Virus record (IMG/VR): IMGVR_UViG_3300034071_000672
Span: 1-37,556 of that record
DNA: 37,556 nucleotides
Source of the DNA: a virus
Strand: one strand, 5' to 3'
Position numbers and translations under genes: made by a program
The notes under the pieces: generated by a model
The model's input: only the letters and a program-made list of their open reading frames with translations
Database searches by the model: none
What the model was told of the DNA's origin: nothing
Shown: positions 11,435 to 18,793 of the stretch, one piece after another
Layout of the letters: every line of letters begins with the position of its first letter
Position numbering within the stretch: position 1 is the first letter of the stretch

Positions 11435-12334
11435 ATGCCTTACAAAAAATCGGACGTAATAACATACAAACTATATTCCTTATCAGACAGTTCAGGAATA
11501 AGATATATTGGAATAACAAAACAATGCTTAAGATCTAGATTAGCAGGACATATAGCCTCTTGCAGAGTCGCATTTAAACATAAAAAATCTAGACATCACA
11601 GACATTGTTGGATTAAGTCTTTACTAGACAAGGATACTAAGCCTGTAATTACTCTTTTAGCTGAATATGATACAGCAGAAGAAGTAAAACAAGCTGAAAT
11701 CTTAGCAATTAAGAGTTATCCTAATCTAGTAAATGCTACTGCAGGGGGAGATGGTATAAGAGATTATAAACACACAGAAGAAACTATGTCAAAAAGAAGA
11801 TACAAAGTGGACCAGTATGATCAAGAAGGTAACTTTATAGCTACTTACGATAGTATGTCAGAAGCAAGCTTAGCAGTAACGGGTAATCTTAAGAATAATA
11901 CAAAAATATCTTTAGCAAGTAGTGGTAAGAGAAGAATAGCTTATGGATATGTCTGGAGAATACATACAGAGCCTTTTAACAAATACCCAGTAGTTAATGT
12001 ATACAATTGGTCTCCTGAAAGCAGAAAAAGACTAAGCGAACATAGACTTAAATCTAATCCTATGTTAGGTAAGTCTGGTTTATCTGTTAAGCAAAGTAGG
12101 CCTTTATTGGTACTAGACAAAAACGGCTTTATTATGGAAGTTACAGAGTCTGTAAAAGAAGCTACCCAAGTAACAGGTCTTAGTAAAAGTTGTGTAGAAA
12201 AAATGCTTAAATTAAACAAAGAAGTTAAAGGATATCAACTAGTCTACGCTAAGCCTGAAATAGTAAAAAACTTAAAACTAAACAAAGAAGAGACTATCAA
12301 TGGTCTTAAAGGAAAATATTACTTAAACAACTAA
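11435..12334 (+). CDS. GIY-YIG homing endonuclease with NUMOD domains
   Basis: The product has 299 residues. The GIY-YIG nuclease domain (about 10-105) shows YKLYSL (11-16), RYIGIT (23-28), an Arg at 34 and LVNATAGGDGIRD. Around 125-170 a NUMOD1-type repeat (DQYDQEGNFIATYDSMSEAS) is visible. About 192-216 is a NUMOD3-type motif (ESRKRLSEHRLKSNPMLGKS). A second NUMOD1 copy (LVLDKNGFIMEVTESVKEAT) follows. These modules bind DNA. It is free-standing, not in an intron: both neighbouring genes look intact. Its own promoter fits a mobile gene. The cassette of small genes just downstream may have arrived with it. Confidence 0.92.
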   Translation: MPYKKSDVITYKLYSLSDSSGIRYIGITKQCLRSRLAGHIASCRVAFKHKKSRHHRHCWIKSLLDKDTKPVITLLAEYDTAEEVKQAEILAIKSYPNLVNATAGGDGIRDYKHTEETMSKRRYKVDQYDQEGNFIATYDSMSEASLAVTGNLKNNTKISLASSGKRRIAYGYVWRIHTEPFNKYPVVNVYNWSPESRKRLSEHRLKSNPMLGKSGLSVKQSRPLLVLDKNGFIMEVTESVKEATQVTGLSKSCVEKMLKLNKEVKGYQLVYAKPEIVKNLKLNKEETINGLKGKYYLNN

Positions 12335-12337
12335 ACT

Positions 12338-12601
12338 ATGAACAATAAACAACAAACGGCAGTTGAAAAACTATTATTAGCAACATTACTTATCGGAATG
12401 ATAAGTGGTTGCACAAAACCAACAGTATCATCAAAAACTACCAACTACACAATACCCAGTGAAGGTAATTTAGCATCAGACCCGCTTAAAGTATGTGTAA
12501 TTGAAGGATGTGAATACTTCATTTGTAAGAATTACAAGGGTAATATTCTATGTCACAAAGGAAACTGCAAAAACCCAATACACAAGGGAGGTAACAAATG
12601 A
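12338..12601 (+). CDS. Putative lipoprotein with NKQQTAVE N-terminal module
   Basis: The product has 87 residues. It begins MNNKQQTAVEKLLLATLLIG, then MISGC, a lipobox-like end with Cys at about residue 25. The rest is Cys-rich (six further Cys, including CVIEGCEYFIC and CHKGNC). The first nine residues are the same as those of the next gene, encoded by an identical 27-nt DNA segment. It looks like a chimera of that start module with a lipoprotein-like sequence. It starts 3 bp after the homing endonuclease stop. Confidence 0.55.
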   Translation: MNNKQQTAVEKLLLATLLIGMISGCTKPTVSSKTTNYTIPSEGNLASDPLKVCVIEGCEYFICKNYKGNILCHKGNCKNPIHKGGNK

Positions 12602-12630
12602 CAAACAATAAACAACAAACGGCAGTTGAA
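12341..12630. repeat. 27-nt direct repeat at two adjacent gene starts
   Basis: An identical 27-nt segment lies at 12341-12367 and 12604-12630, beginning AACAATAAACAACAAACGGC. It encodes NNKQQTAVE in both genes. A shorter imperfect copy lies at about 15609-15632 (NNKQTAVD). Such a repeat could mediate recombination between gene starts. Confidence 0.7.
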
Positions 12631-12846
12631 CAATTTCTAAATGCTATTAAAGACCAAATTCTACTGAGTAAAGAACATCTTGAAATGATAGAATCTTATG
12701 CAGACCAATGCAAAGAAATGGAGAAGGAAAGAATTGAAACTGCATACAACAAAGGAACAGTTCATGGAATTGATTATCCTGAAAGTACATTACCAATAAC
12801 TGGTGAACAATACTACGAACAAACCTACGGAGGAGGTGAGAAATGA
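12598..12846 (+). CDS. Small phage protein of the NKQTAVE family
   Basis: The product has 82 residues: MTNNKQQTAVEQFLNAIKDQ at the start and GEQYYEQTYGGGEK at the end. It is related to the product of 15603-15827 (same N-terminus; EQYYEQTYGG against GQFYNETFGS). Small proteins of this pattern are widespread in Bacteroidota phages and prophages; the function is unknown. A purine-rich AAGGGAGGT stands 5 nt before the ATG, unusual here because most genes lack Shine-Dalgarno-like sites. It is joined to both neighbours by ATGA-type overlaps. Confidence 0.7.
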   Translation: MTNNKQQTAVEQFLNAIKDQILLSKEHLEMIESYADQCKEMEKERIETAYNKGTVHGIDYPESTLPITGEQYYEQTYGGGEK

Positions 12847-13118
12847 AACTATACACAGAAGAACAAGTAAAAAAAATGATTGAAAAAAGCCAATATACAG
12901 GATTGACTGCTGACTTTTTAATACTAGCAGCTCCTTCAGTTCAACTACCAACTGATGAGGAGATAGAGAAAGAATCAAACAATGAATACCAAGAACAAAA
13001 GCAATCTTATGAGAACAGTGTAGAAATGTTTCCTATTGATTTTGCGAATTATTTAGAAGTAGGATTTATAGAAGGTGCAAAATGGATGCGTAATAAAATA
13101 CAAAGAGATAAGCAATGA
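12843..13118 (+). CDS. Small phage protein (EGAKWMRNKI type)
   Basis: The product has 91 residues. The start MKLYTEEQVKKMIEKSQ, the central LPTDEEIEKES and the end VGFIEGAKWMRNKIQRDKQ form a pattern found in many small proteins of Bacteroidota phages. No function is known to me. The start codon overlaps the previous gene (ATGA), and a GGAGGAGGTGA sequence stands in Shine-Dalgarno position. It overlaps the next gene by ATGA. Confidence 0.7.
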   Translation: MKLYTEEQVKKMIEKSQYTGLTADFLILAAPSVQLPTDEEIEKESNNEYQEQKQSYENSVEMFPIDFANYLEVGFIEGAKWMRNKIQRDKQ

Positions 13119-13408
13119 AACTATTTACACAACATCAATTGCTAAACACTGCCGAGGCAATCAAAAATTACTATGAGAATAACCCAGATACCGCACAAGA
13201 AATGGTAAAAAAACATCTTATGAATTTGGCACCCGTTACTACAAAAAGAACTCTCATCATCTACAACACCAAAGAAACAACAGAAGAAGAAGCAAGGCAT
13301 TTATTAGAGATTCTAAATTGTGATGATTCAACCTTATGGGATAACGCAGACCATTGCGGAGTACAAGTAATCGAAGTACCATTGGACAACGGAGTGGGTA
13401 TCAGATAA
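13115..13408 (+). CDS. Hypothetical small protein
   Basis: The product has 97 residues: MKLFTQHQLLNTAEAIKNYY, then an alpha/beta-looking part (KRTLIIYNTKETTEEEARHL) and CGVQVIEVPLDNGVG. It is soluble and unrecognised. It is the last gene of the overlap-linked cassette that starts at 12338. Confidence 0.65.
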   Translation: MKLFTQHQLLNTAEAIKNYYENNPDTAQEMVKKHLMNLAPVTTKRTLIIYNTKETTEEEARHLLEILNCDDSTLWDNADHCGVQVIEVPLDNGVGIR

Positions 13409-13462
13409 CTTAAAGAATTACGACCAAAACAAAATCACACACCTAACTTAAACCTAATCAAT

Positions 13463-13690
13463 ATGACAAACAAAGAAAAATCATGCAAACAGCTCATTAG
13501 GGAGCTAGACATTCTAATTGAAGCAGACTTTGCTGCGGCTAAGGCTGAATTAGAACAGTTTAAAAATCAACCAAGTGTATTTACTTTGTTCGAAATCAAT
13601 GAACAAGAAGTAACAAACGATGTTATTTGTAGTATATTTGCAGATGATGATCAATTGTCCGACAGCCATGGAAAAGGTAGTATCTCTTAA
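13463..13690 (+). CDS. Hypothetical small protein
   Basis: The product has 75 residues with a helical, acidic N-terminal half (LIRELDILIEADFAAAKAEL). It is unrecognised. It starts 54 bp after the previous cassette. Its end overlaps the start of the following ORF by 23 bp. Confidence 0.55.
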   Translation: MTNKEKSCKQLIRELDILIEADFAAAKAELEQFKNQPSVFTLFEINEQEVTNDVICSIFADDDQLSDSHGKGSIS

Positions 13691-13823
13691 AGGTAAGATG
13701 ACTCCTCAGTTTATAGACCACTGTAACGAGAAAGGTATAGACTTAATCAAATGGTACAGGTGGCAATTACATCTAATTTGGGAACAAAGAAAAATCAGTA
13801 GAAAATACACAAAGCTAAACTAA
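13668..13823 (+). CDS. Hypothetical small basic protein
   Basis: The product has 51 residues (MEKVVSLKGKMTPQFIDHCN, ending ISRKYTKLN). The frame is open further upstream, but the ATG at 13668 gives a sensible start with little overlap into the previous gene. It is basic and rich in Trp near the end (IKWYRWQLHLIWEQRK). No family is recognised. Confidence 0.5.
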   Translation: MEKVVSLKGKMTPQFIDHCNEKGIDLIKWYRWQLHLIWEQRKISRKYTKLN

Positions 13824-13825
13824 TT

Positions 13826-14056
13826 ATGTATCGGGTAAACTATCAGATCGACAAACACAACGCTAACATCTTAATGATTTGTATTAAAAACGGAGACTCT
13901 TGGTCTCAACTTCACGATGAAACACTAGAAAAACAAATCGAAGAGAAGGTAGTAAAGATTGCTAAGACGTATGAAGTAGACAATGCTTATGGAGAGATGC
14001 ATCTCACAGAACAACTTAACTTCATTACAGGTTCCATAGACTTAAGTCAGAAATAA
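13826..14056 (+). CDS. Hypothetical small protein
   Basis: The product has 76 residues: MYRVNYQIDKHNANILMICI followed by a helical charged part. It is unrecognised. Its stop codon shares one base with the start of the next gene (TAATG). Confidence 0.6.
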   Translation: MYRVNYQIDKHNANILMICIKNGDSWSQLHDETLEKQIEEKVVKIAKTYEVDNAYGEMHLTEQLNFITGSIDLSQK

Positions 14057-14307
14057 TGGAAAGCATATTCACAGGCTTAGCAATCTTATTTGGAGCTTCG
14101 GCTATAGGTATAATCATTCTTTACTTACTGTATCGTACAGATAAAAAAGAAAGATACCCTATACATAGTGATATTACTTATGACCACGTAGAGGAAGATA
14201 TTCAAAAAGCCGTTAAGCGTAAAAAACGTAAGGCAGCCAACGCTAAGCGTAGGTCAACAAACACTAAAAGAACTACTAACGGTGACAAAGGAAATTCTTT
14301 GGCTTGA
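14056..14307 (+). CDS. Small membrane protein with basic C-terminus
   Basis: The product has 83 residues. One hydrophobic segment (about 4-26, IFTGLAILFGASAIGIIILY) is followed by a cytoplasmic-looking tail that is very rich in Lys/Arg (VKRKKRKAANAKRRSTNTKR). The tail could bind nucleic acid or phospholipid. Function is unknown. Its 3' end overlaps the next gene by 26 bp. Confidence 0.6.
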   Translation: MESIFTGLAILFGASAIGIIILYLLYRTDKKERYPIHSDITYDHVEEDIQKAVKRKKRKAANAKRRSTNTKRTTNGDKGNSLA

Positions 14308-14629
14308 TGACTTACGTAATCCTACTCAAGCACAATTCAGAGTTTGGATTACAGTTATCTTTGGTGAAAATGTAAAAGTTACTTGGGTAAAAGGTTACAG
14401 AGAATTTGTAAACTATCTAACTGAAAATCCTATGCCTGATGGAATGTCTCTTGATCACGACTTAGGCACAGAGTTAACAGGGTTAGATTGTGCAAAATGG
14501 CTTATAGAATACTGCATGAATAATGCAGTTAAGCTACCAAAGTACTTTGTACACTCTCAGAATCCTGTAGGAAGAGATAACATACAAGGATATCTAGACA
14601 ACTACTTAAAATTTCAAGAGCCCTCTTAA
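14282..14629 (+). CDS. Cyclic-phosphate processing receiver-like (cREC) domain protein
   Basis: The product has 115 residues and uses a GTG start, because no ATG gives the conserved N-terminus. It has ILWLDDLRNP (5-14, Asp pair 9-10), SLDHDLGTELTG (56-67) and HSQNPVGRDNIQGYL (91-105). These are the three blocks of the small receiver-like family annotated as cyclic-phosphate processing receiver domain. The family is predicted, from genome context in the literature, to act on RNA cyclic phosphate ends; no reaction is proven to my knowledge. It overlaps the previous gene by 26 bp, and a strong terminator spans its stop codon. Confidence 0.75.
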   Translation: MTKEILWLDDLRNPTQAQFRVWITVIFGENVKVTWVKGYREFVNYLTENPMPDGMSLDHDLGTELTGLDCAKWLIEYCMNNAVKLPKYFVHSQNPVGRDNIQGYLDNYLKFQEPS

Positions 14630-14643
14630 TCGAGGGCTTTTTT
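14619..14643 (+). terminator. Intrinsic terminator
   Basis: AGCCCTC (14619-14625) pairs with GAGGGCT (14632-14638), followed by TTTTTT. It spans the stop codon of the cREC gene. Confidence 0.9.
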
Positions 14644-14654
14644 ATCTTAAAACT

Positions 14655-15404
14655 ATGACTAACATAAAAGAAAGATTTCTTAATGGCGAGTTTGGAGAGA
14701 TCTATCAGTCTGATGCACTTGCAAAACTTAAAGAAAGAGTTGAACAACGCAAAGAATTTAAAAAAAGAAAAGAAAACATGGGTAAAATAGACAAAAACAG
14801 TAAATTTTATAAGCCTCCTACCTTAGAAGAGCGCTTAGAGAATATTAAGTATTTCTTTCTCTTCTGGAGAGGAAGAAAAAGGGGTATGATATTCACCCGT
14901 AACATTGAATTAGATGATTTCCGCTATATCTTCTTTCCCAAAGGATTTGAGAAGTATGGTTACTTAGGAACACATCTATGGAATGAAGAAGGTGATTATT
15001 TTAATGCTCTTTATCCTTTAGTACTTGCTATGGATCATGAAGCTAAGCCTAAATTCTGCCCCAGGTGGTTTCTTAGATTCTTACATGTGTTTGGTTGTGA
15101 TAAATCTATTGTAAGAGTTCGTAACTGGACCTTGCATAACTTACTTAAAAAACTAACTAAAGGTATTGCCTTTATAGATTGGAAGACTAAGTGGCACAGT
15201 TATGACCTACGTATCTCTATATATGCTCCTATGCACTTACAAAACTTAGCAGATGACATAGAACAAGGGTTTTACTCTAGAGGTGCACAAGAAGAGCTAG
15301 TAGCTAAGATTAAGCAACTAGATCCTAATGCAGGTATTATCTGGGGTAGTATTGAAAGATTAAAAAAACAACTAGAAAACTTAGAAAACAATGACACCAA
15401 TTAA
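14655..15404 (+). CDS. Hypothetical protein
   Basis: The product has 249 residues. The N-terminal 60 residues are charged and helical (RFLNGEFGEIYQSDALAKLK). The central part is rich in Trp, Phe and Tyr (FFLFWRGRKRGMIFTRNIEL). The C-terminus is a Leu/Lys-rich helix. No signal peptide, no clear membrane segment and no recognised motif. It starts right after the terminator and overlaps the next gene by 14 bp. Confidence 0.65.
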   Translation: MTNIKERFLNGEFGEIYQSDALAKLKERVEQRKEFKKRKENMGKIDKNSKFYKPPTLEERLENIKYFFLFWRGRKRGMIFTRNIELDDFRYIFFPKGFEKYGYLGTHLWNEEGDYFNALYPLVLAMDHEAKPKFCPRWFLRFLHVFGCDKSIVRVRNWTLHNLLKKLTKGIAFIDWKTKWHSYDLRISIYAPMHLQNLADDIEQGFYSRGAQEELVAKIKQLDPNAGIIWGSIERLKKQLENLENNDTN

Positions 15405-15606
15405 CAAAGATTCATTACGAGAGATATTAGAAGATAAAATTGCAAGCTTTCCCAAGCCAAAAAAAACAGTAGGATGGTATTGTTTAGGCAGTAAAAGTCG
15501 AGCATACTGTGTTTCATTTGCTACCTATAGTAAACCTAACTTTATTAAGAGATTCTTTATGAGAACCTTACTAGATTTCTATTGGGTTAAAGAAACACAA
15601 CAATGA
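15391..15606 (+). CDS. Hypothetical small basic protein
   Basis: The product has 71 residues. It is basic, with a Trp/Cys-containing centre (KTVGWYCLGSKSRAYCVSFA). It is unrecognised. It overlaps both neighbours (14 bp before, ATGA after). Confidence 0.6.
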   Translation: MTPINKDSLREILEDKIASFPKPKKTVGWYCLGSKSRAYCVSFATYSKPNFIKRFFMRTLLDFYWVKETQQ

Positions 15607-15827
15607 GCAACAATAAACAAACGGCAGTAGATTATTTAGTTGAACAATTATTTCCAAAAGCATTAAGCGCAGAGCAATATTATCATATCGAACAAGCCAA
15701 AGCAATGCACAAGGAGGAAACTATAAAATTGTATTATGCATACGAAGATTATGTATTGCGTGAAGAAGGTATTATAAAAACATTTGGGCAATTTTATAAC
15801 GAAACATTCGGAAGTAACAATGACTAA
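15603..15827 (+). CDS. Small phage protein of the NKQTAVE family, paralogue of 12598-12846
   Basis: The product has 74 residues: MSNNKQTAVDYLVEQLFPKA at the start and FGQFYNETFGSNND at the end. It shares its N-terminal module and C-terminal pattern with 12598-12846 and its N-terminal module with 12338-12601. Function is unknown. It starts in an ATGA overlap. Confidence 0.7.
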   Translation: MSNNKQTAVDYLVEQLFPKALSAEQYYHIEQAKAMHKEETIKLYYAYEDYVLREEGIIKTFGQFYNETFGSNND

Positions 15828-16146
15828 AGAATATATATCTCCCCTTATTGAAAAGCTACTCAGTGAAGTATCTCCTGAACAGTTTGAAGCTACTAGCAAA
15901 CAAATGGAACCTCAAGGTCCTAAAGCAGAAGCCCAAGACTTCGTTTTATCTTTTTACTATAGATTACCTAACAATGGCAGCCTTTATACTGGGATTAACA
16001 GTTGTGAGTCTCGGTATAAGGAAGCTGTAATGTGTGCTAAGTTAAGTCTTGAAAGAATTATATTAGCTCTAGAAGCCCACAGTTGGCAAAACAGACATCA
16101 TATAGAGCACCATAAAGAAATGTTAAAAGAAATAGAAAACTTATGA
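15820..16146 (+). CDS. Hypothetical protein
   Basis: The product has 108 residues using ATG 15820 (MTKEYISPLIEKLLSEVSPE). The frame is open from a TTG at 15784, but that would run 44 bp into the previous gene. It is helical, with a His-rich end (SWQNRHHIEHHKEMLKEIEN). It is not recognised. It has an ATGA overlap with the next gene. Confidence 0.6.
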   Translation: MTKEYISPLIEKLLSEVSPEQFEATSKQMEPQGPKAEAQDFVLSFYYRLPNNGSLYTGINSCESRYKEAVMCAKLSLERIILALEAHSWQNRHHIEHHKEMLKEIENL

Positions 16147-16496
16147 GCAAAATAAAACAAGACAAAATACCTATGACATTAACAGAAGATAATGTCTTAG
16201 AAGTTATTGGCTACAAGTATAAACTTCTTAGAGAAAGAGATAATTTACTTAGCTTTGGTGATAAAGTTGGATGGATTGAATGGAAACCAGATGGTACTTT
16301 TGGAAAATTACATGATAAACCTGCTATTGGCTTATCTTGTATATTAAATCCACATAGAATAAGCTTTGCTTGGTTAACAACTTCTATCACAGAAATCTTA
16401 AAAGAAGAAGACGATTATATTAAGTTTAAAACTACAAATAGTACATACGAACTATGGCACGCACAACAAGAGAACAAAAAAGAGAACAAGCAGTAA
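16143..16496 (+). CDS. Hypothetical protein
   Basis: The product has 117 residues. The pattern LTEDNVLEVIGYKYKLLRER, then GWIEWKPDGTFGKLHDKPAI, resembles small proteins seen in other Bacteroidota phages, of unknown function. The last 43 bp overlap the next gene in another frame. Confidence 0.6.
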   Translation: MSKIKQDKIPMTLTEDNVLEVIGYKYKLLRERDNLLSFGDKVGWIEWKPDGTFGKLHDKPAIGLSCILNPHRISFAWLTTSITEILKEEDDYIKFKTTNSTYELWHAQQENKKENKQ

Positions 16497-16738
16497 TAGA
16501 CATCATCAATCAGATGTTTATTATTGCAGGTCATGAAGTTACATTTGATGACATTAAAGACCGTAAAGACGATTGGTTTACCGATTGGACTATGACTACT
16601 GCACAAGCAGAAGAGTGGAGAAAGTGGGGAGTCGCTTATCTTAGAGAAAAACTAAAAATGAATAAGGGATTAGCAGAGAAAGAGATGATGTGGGTTAACG
16701 TACAGTGGGGACTTAAGTACTCAGATTTTAAAGGATGA
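16454..16738 (+). CDS. Hypothetical helical protein
   Basis: The product has 94 residues: MARTTREQKREQAVIDIINQ at the start and a Trp-rich remainder (DDWFTDWTMTTAQAEEWRKW). It is probably DNA- or protein-binding by composition, which is a guess. It overlaps the previous gene by 43 bp and thymidylate synthase by ATGA. Confidence 0.65.
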   Translation: MARTTREQKREQAVIDIINQMFIIAGHEVTFDDIKDRKDDWFTDWTMTTAQAEEWRKWGVAYLREKLKMNKGLAEKEMMWVNVQWGLKYSDFKG

Positions 16739-17769
16739 ACAGCATAGACACACAATACCAAATTCTACTCCAATCTATCTTAGATTACGGAATAGAGAAG
16801 TCAGATAGAACAGGAACAGGTACTAAGTCAATCTTTGGTTACACCATTAGGCACAGGATGAGTGAGGGATTTCCTCTCTTAACTACTAAGAAGATGCCCT
16901 GGAAGACAATAGTAACTGAGTTACTGTGGTTTTTAAAAGGTGACACTAACATTAAATACCTTTTAGATAACGGATGTAATATCTGGACAGGAGACGCTTA
17001 CAAATCTTATCGTGAAGCAAGATCAAATAATAAAGACGCTTACACCATAGAAGAGTTTGCAGAACAAATCAAGACTAACCCTAACTTTGCTGCTAGATAC
17101 GGTGAATTAGGTCCTATTTATGGTGCTCAGTGGAGAAAATGGCCTTCAACAGACTTAGCAGGAGGTTCAATTGACCAGATTAAAAGTCTAATCCACAATC
17201 TTAAACACAATCCAGACTCTAGAAGATTAATGGTTAGTGCTTGGAATGTAGATGCTCTTGAAGATATGGTACTTCCTCCTTGTCATTATGGATTTCAAGT
17301 TTATACAAGAGAGTTGAGTAGAGCAGAAAGAGTAGAAAATTATAACTCTAAGTTTGAAAATAAAATAGACGTACCATTCATAAAAGTGAACTTAGAAGAC
17401 GCAATAGAAAATACTATTGATACAGCTTTAACTCAAGCTAACATACCAACCAGAGCAATCTCTTTAATGTGGAATCAGCGTTCAGTAGATGCATTCTTAG
17501 GTCTTCCCTTTAATATCGCTTCTTATGCTTTATTATTAACTATGATTGCTGATGAGGTTAATATGATACCTGACCAACTAATAGGTAACCTAGGCGACAC
17601 TCATCTTTATCTCAATCATATTGAACAAGCCCAAGAACAGATTACAAGAACACCTTATCCGTTACCTACTGTACAGGTTAGAGATGGAATCTTTTGCAGT
17701 TCTGTTAACGACATTATCTTAGAAAACTACTTATGTCATCCAACGATCAAAGCACCCCTCTCAAACTAG
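16735..17769 (+). CDS. thyA: Thymidylate synthase
   Basis: The product has 344 residues. It makes dTMP from dUMP with methylene-tetrahydrofolate. DRTGTGTKSIFG (24-35) holds the phosphate-binding Arg. The catalytic Cys is C183 in LPPCHYGFQVY. The nucleotide-binding signature NQRSVDAFLGLPFNIASYAL is intact, with N260 at the position that selects dUMP rather than dCMP. About 40 extra residues (192-235) lie between the Cys motif and the NQRS motif, which makes it longer than the 264-residue E. coli enzyme. It works with the dCMP deaminase at 36147. It ends in TAG, with an in-frame TAA two codons later, and overlaps the next gene by 37 bp. Confidence 0.95.
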   Translation: MNSIDTQYQILLQSILDYGIEKSDRTGTGTKSIFGYTIRHRMSEGFPLLTTKKMPWKTIVTELLWFLKGDTNIKYLLDNGCNIWTGDAYKSYREARSNNKDAYTIEEFAEQIKTNPNFAARYGELGPIYGAQWRKWPSTDLAGGSIDQIKSLIHNLKHNPDSRRLMVSAWNVDALEDMVLPPCHYGFQVYTRELSRAERVENYNSKFENKIDVPFIKVNLEDAIENTIDTALTQANIPTRAISLMWNQRSVDAFLGLPFNIASYALLLTMIADEVNMIPDQLIGNLGDTHLYLNHIEQAQEQITRTPYPLPTVQVRDGIFCSSVNDIILENYLCHPTIKAPLSN

Positions 17770-17969
17770 ACCTAAAAGGTTTTACTGCTAGACAATATGC
17801 TGCCCTTATCTTAAGAGATGATTTAGGATACAGCTATGAAAGAGCAGGAAGACACTTAGGTATTAATAGATTTGCTTTCAGAGAGCTTTATAAAAGAGCT
17901 ATCTATAAACACGAAACTAAAACTATTTATGCTAACTCAAATTTCTTATTACAACAGAAAAGATCTTAA
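17733..17969 (+). CDS. Small helix-turn-helix-like protein
   Basis: The product has 78 residues. The segment KGFTARQYAALILRDDLGYS followed by ERAGRHLGINRFAFRELYKR looks like a helix-turn-helix of the type that recognises DNA. It could be a small transcription regulator. The start lies 37 bp inside thymidylate synthase. The end overlaps the GNAT gene by 41 bp. Confidence 0.55.
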   Translation: MSSNDQSTPLKLDLKGFTARQYAALILRDDLGYSYERAGRHLGINRFAFRELYKRAIYKHETKTIYANSNFLLQQKRS

Positions 17970-18411
17970 GTATTTTCAGTTTATTTCAGATCATTTTGGA
18001 GTACAATTTACGGACAAGTCGTTTAACGACCCTAATTTAACAGTACACGCTATCCAAGACGGACTAGATATAGTAGCTGTAATGTTAATGAGAAAGAAAA
18101 AAGAATGCTATCGTATTAACTTTATTCATGTAGCAGAGAAGTATCAAAGACAAGGTTATGCAAGTTTTCTCATAGATTATGTTATTAAATCTATCTATGA
18201 AGAGACAAAAGATTTTGTAACTGTAATTACAAGAGTTAAAGCGAATAACTTAACTTCGCTTAACTTCTTTATTAAAGCAGGTTACAAGTTTAAAACCTTT
18301 GAGTGTAGGAGTGAAACAGTTGACATCAACGGAAGCATCACAACAACAATTAAACCAGCTTATATACTAACTTATGACTACGGAAAACAAAATCCTTTTA
18401 AACAGGATTAA
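17929..18411 (+). CDS. GNAT-family N-acetyltransferase
   Basis: The product has 160 residues from ATG 17929, chosen over an upstream ATG at 17872 that would overlap the HTH gene by nearly 100 bp. The acetyl-CoA-binding motif is INFIHVAEKYQRQGYASFLI, with Q-R-x-G-Y-A (the R/Q-x-x-G-x-G/A loop). The C-terminal motif B, VKANNLTSLNFFIKAGYKFK, is typical. The target (protein, small molecule or tRNA) is unknown. It overlaps the next gene by 38 bp. Confidence 0.85.
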   Translation: MLTQISYYNRKDLKYFQFISDHFGVQFTDKSFNDPNLTVHAIQDGLDIVAVMLMRKKKECYRINFIHVAEKYQRQGYASFLIDYVIKSIYEETKDFVTVITRVKANNLTSLNFFIKAGYKFKTFECRSETVDINGSITTTIKPAYILTYDYGKQNPFKQD

Positions 18412-18775
18412 AACACCAGATGGTACTATCCTTACTTCTTATAATCGTCATGATTATAACACTTATAAGGATACTATTACTAAAGAAGTTCTTATGGTAG
18501 ATGGAGGAACAGATTATCTTAGAAGACATGTAGGAACTTACGAAGAGTTAAGCGTCTATGACGATGGCTCACATTTAACAAGAAGATCTGCTGTTCATTG
18601 GGGTACTAGAGGTATAGACGGAAGACAACCCTTAGTCTACAAACCTATTAAAGACTTAGACTTCGATCACATAGAAGCTATACTAAAGACTCAATATCAA
18701 CTCTCTGATTTTTACAAAGAGGTTTTTAAAGAAGAGTTAAAATATAGATTCGAAGAGAAGGCAGAAAAGCTTTAA
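18374..18775 (+). CDS. Hypothetical protein
   Basis: The product has 133 residues: NRIKTPDGTILTSYNRHDYN, then LMVDGGTDYLRRHVGTYEEL and HLTRRSAVHWGTRGIDG. This pattern is known to me from other phage genomes as a conserved protein of unknown function. It is soluble. Confidence 0.65.
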   Translation: MTTENKILLNRIKTPDGTILTSYNRHDYNTYKDTITKEVLMVDGGTDYLRRHVGTYEELSVYDDGSHLTRRSAVHWGTRGIDGRQPLVYKPIKDLDFDHIEAILKTQYQLSDFYKEVFKEELKYRFEEKAEKL

Positions 18776-18781
18776 CTAACT

Positions 18782-18789
18782 TATATTTG
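18782..18789 (+). promoter_or_regulatory. Putative -7 element (TATATTTG), leaderless start
   Basis: TATATTTG ends 4 nt before the ATG at 18794. No convincing -33 box. Same geometry as at 11423 and 30181. Confidence 0.5.
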
Positions 18790-18793
18790 TAAC

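Noticed and set aside
11941-12219. Minus-strand frame of 92 codons inside the homing endonuclease
   Set aside because: It is antisense to a clearly conserved NUMOD region, with no own start signal.
11435-12334. Group I intron around the GIY-YIG gene
   Set aside because: The helicase before it is complete with all C-terminal motifs and the next gene starts 3 bp behind it; no split gene or intron core was seen.
13633-13640. TATATTTG inside the gene at 13463-13690
   Set aside because: It matches the -7 consensus, but there is no -33 box and it lies 28 bp before the ATG at 13668 inside a coding frame in an operon; not enough to call a promoter.
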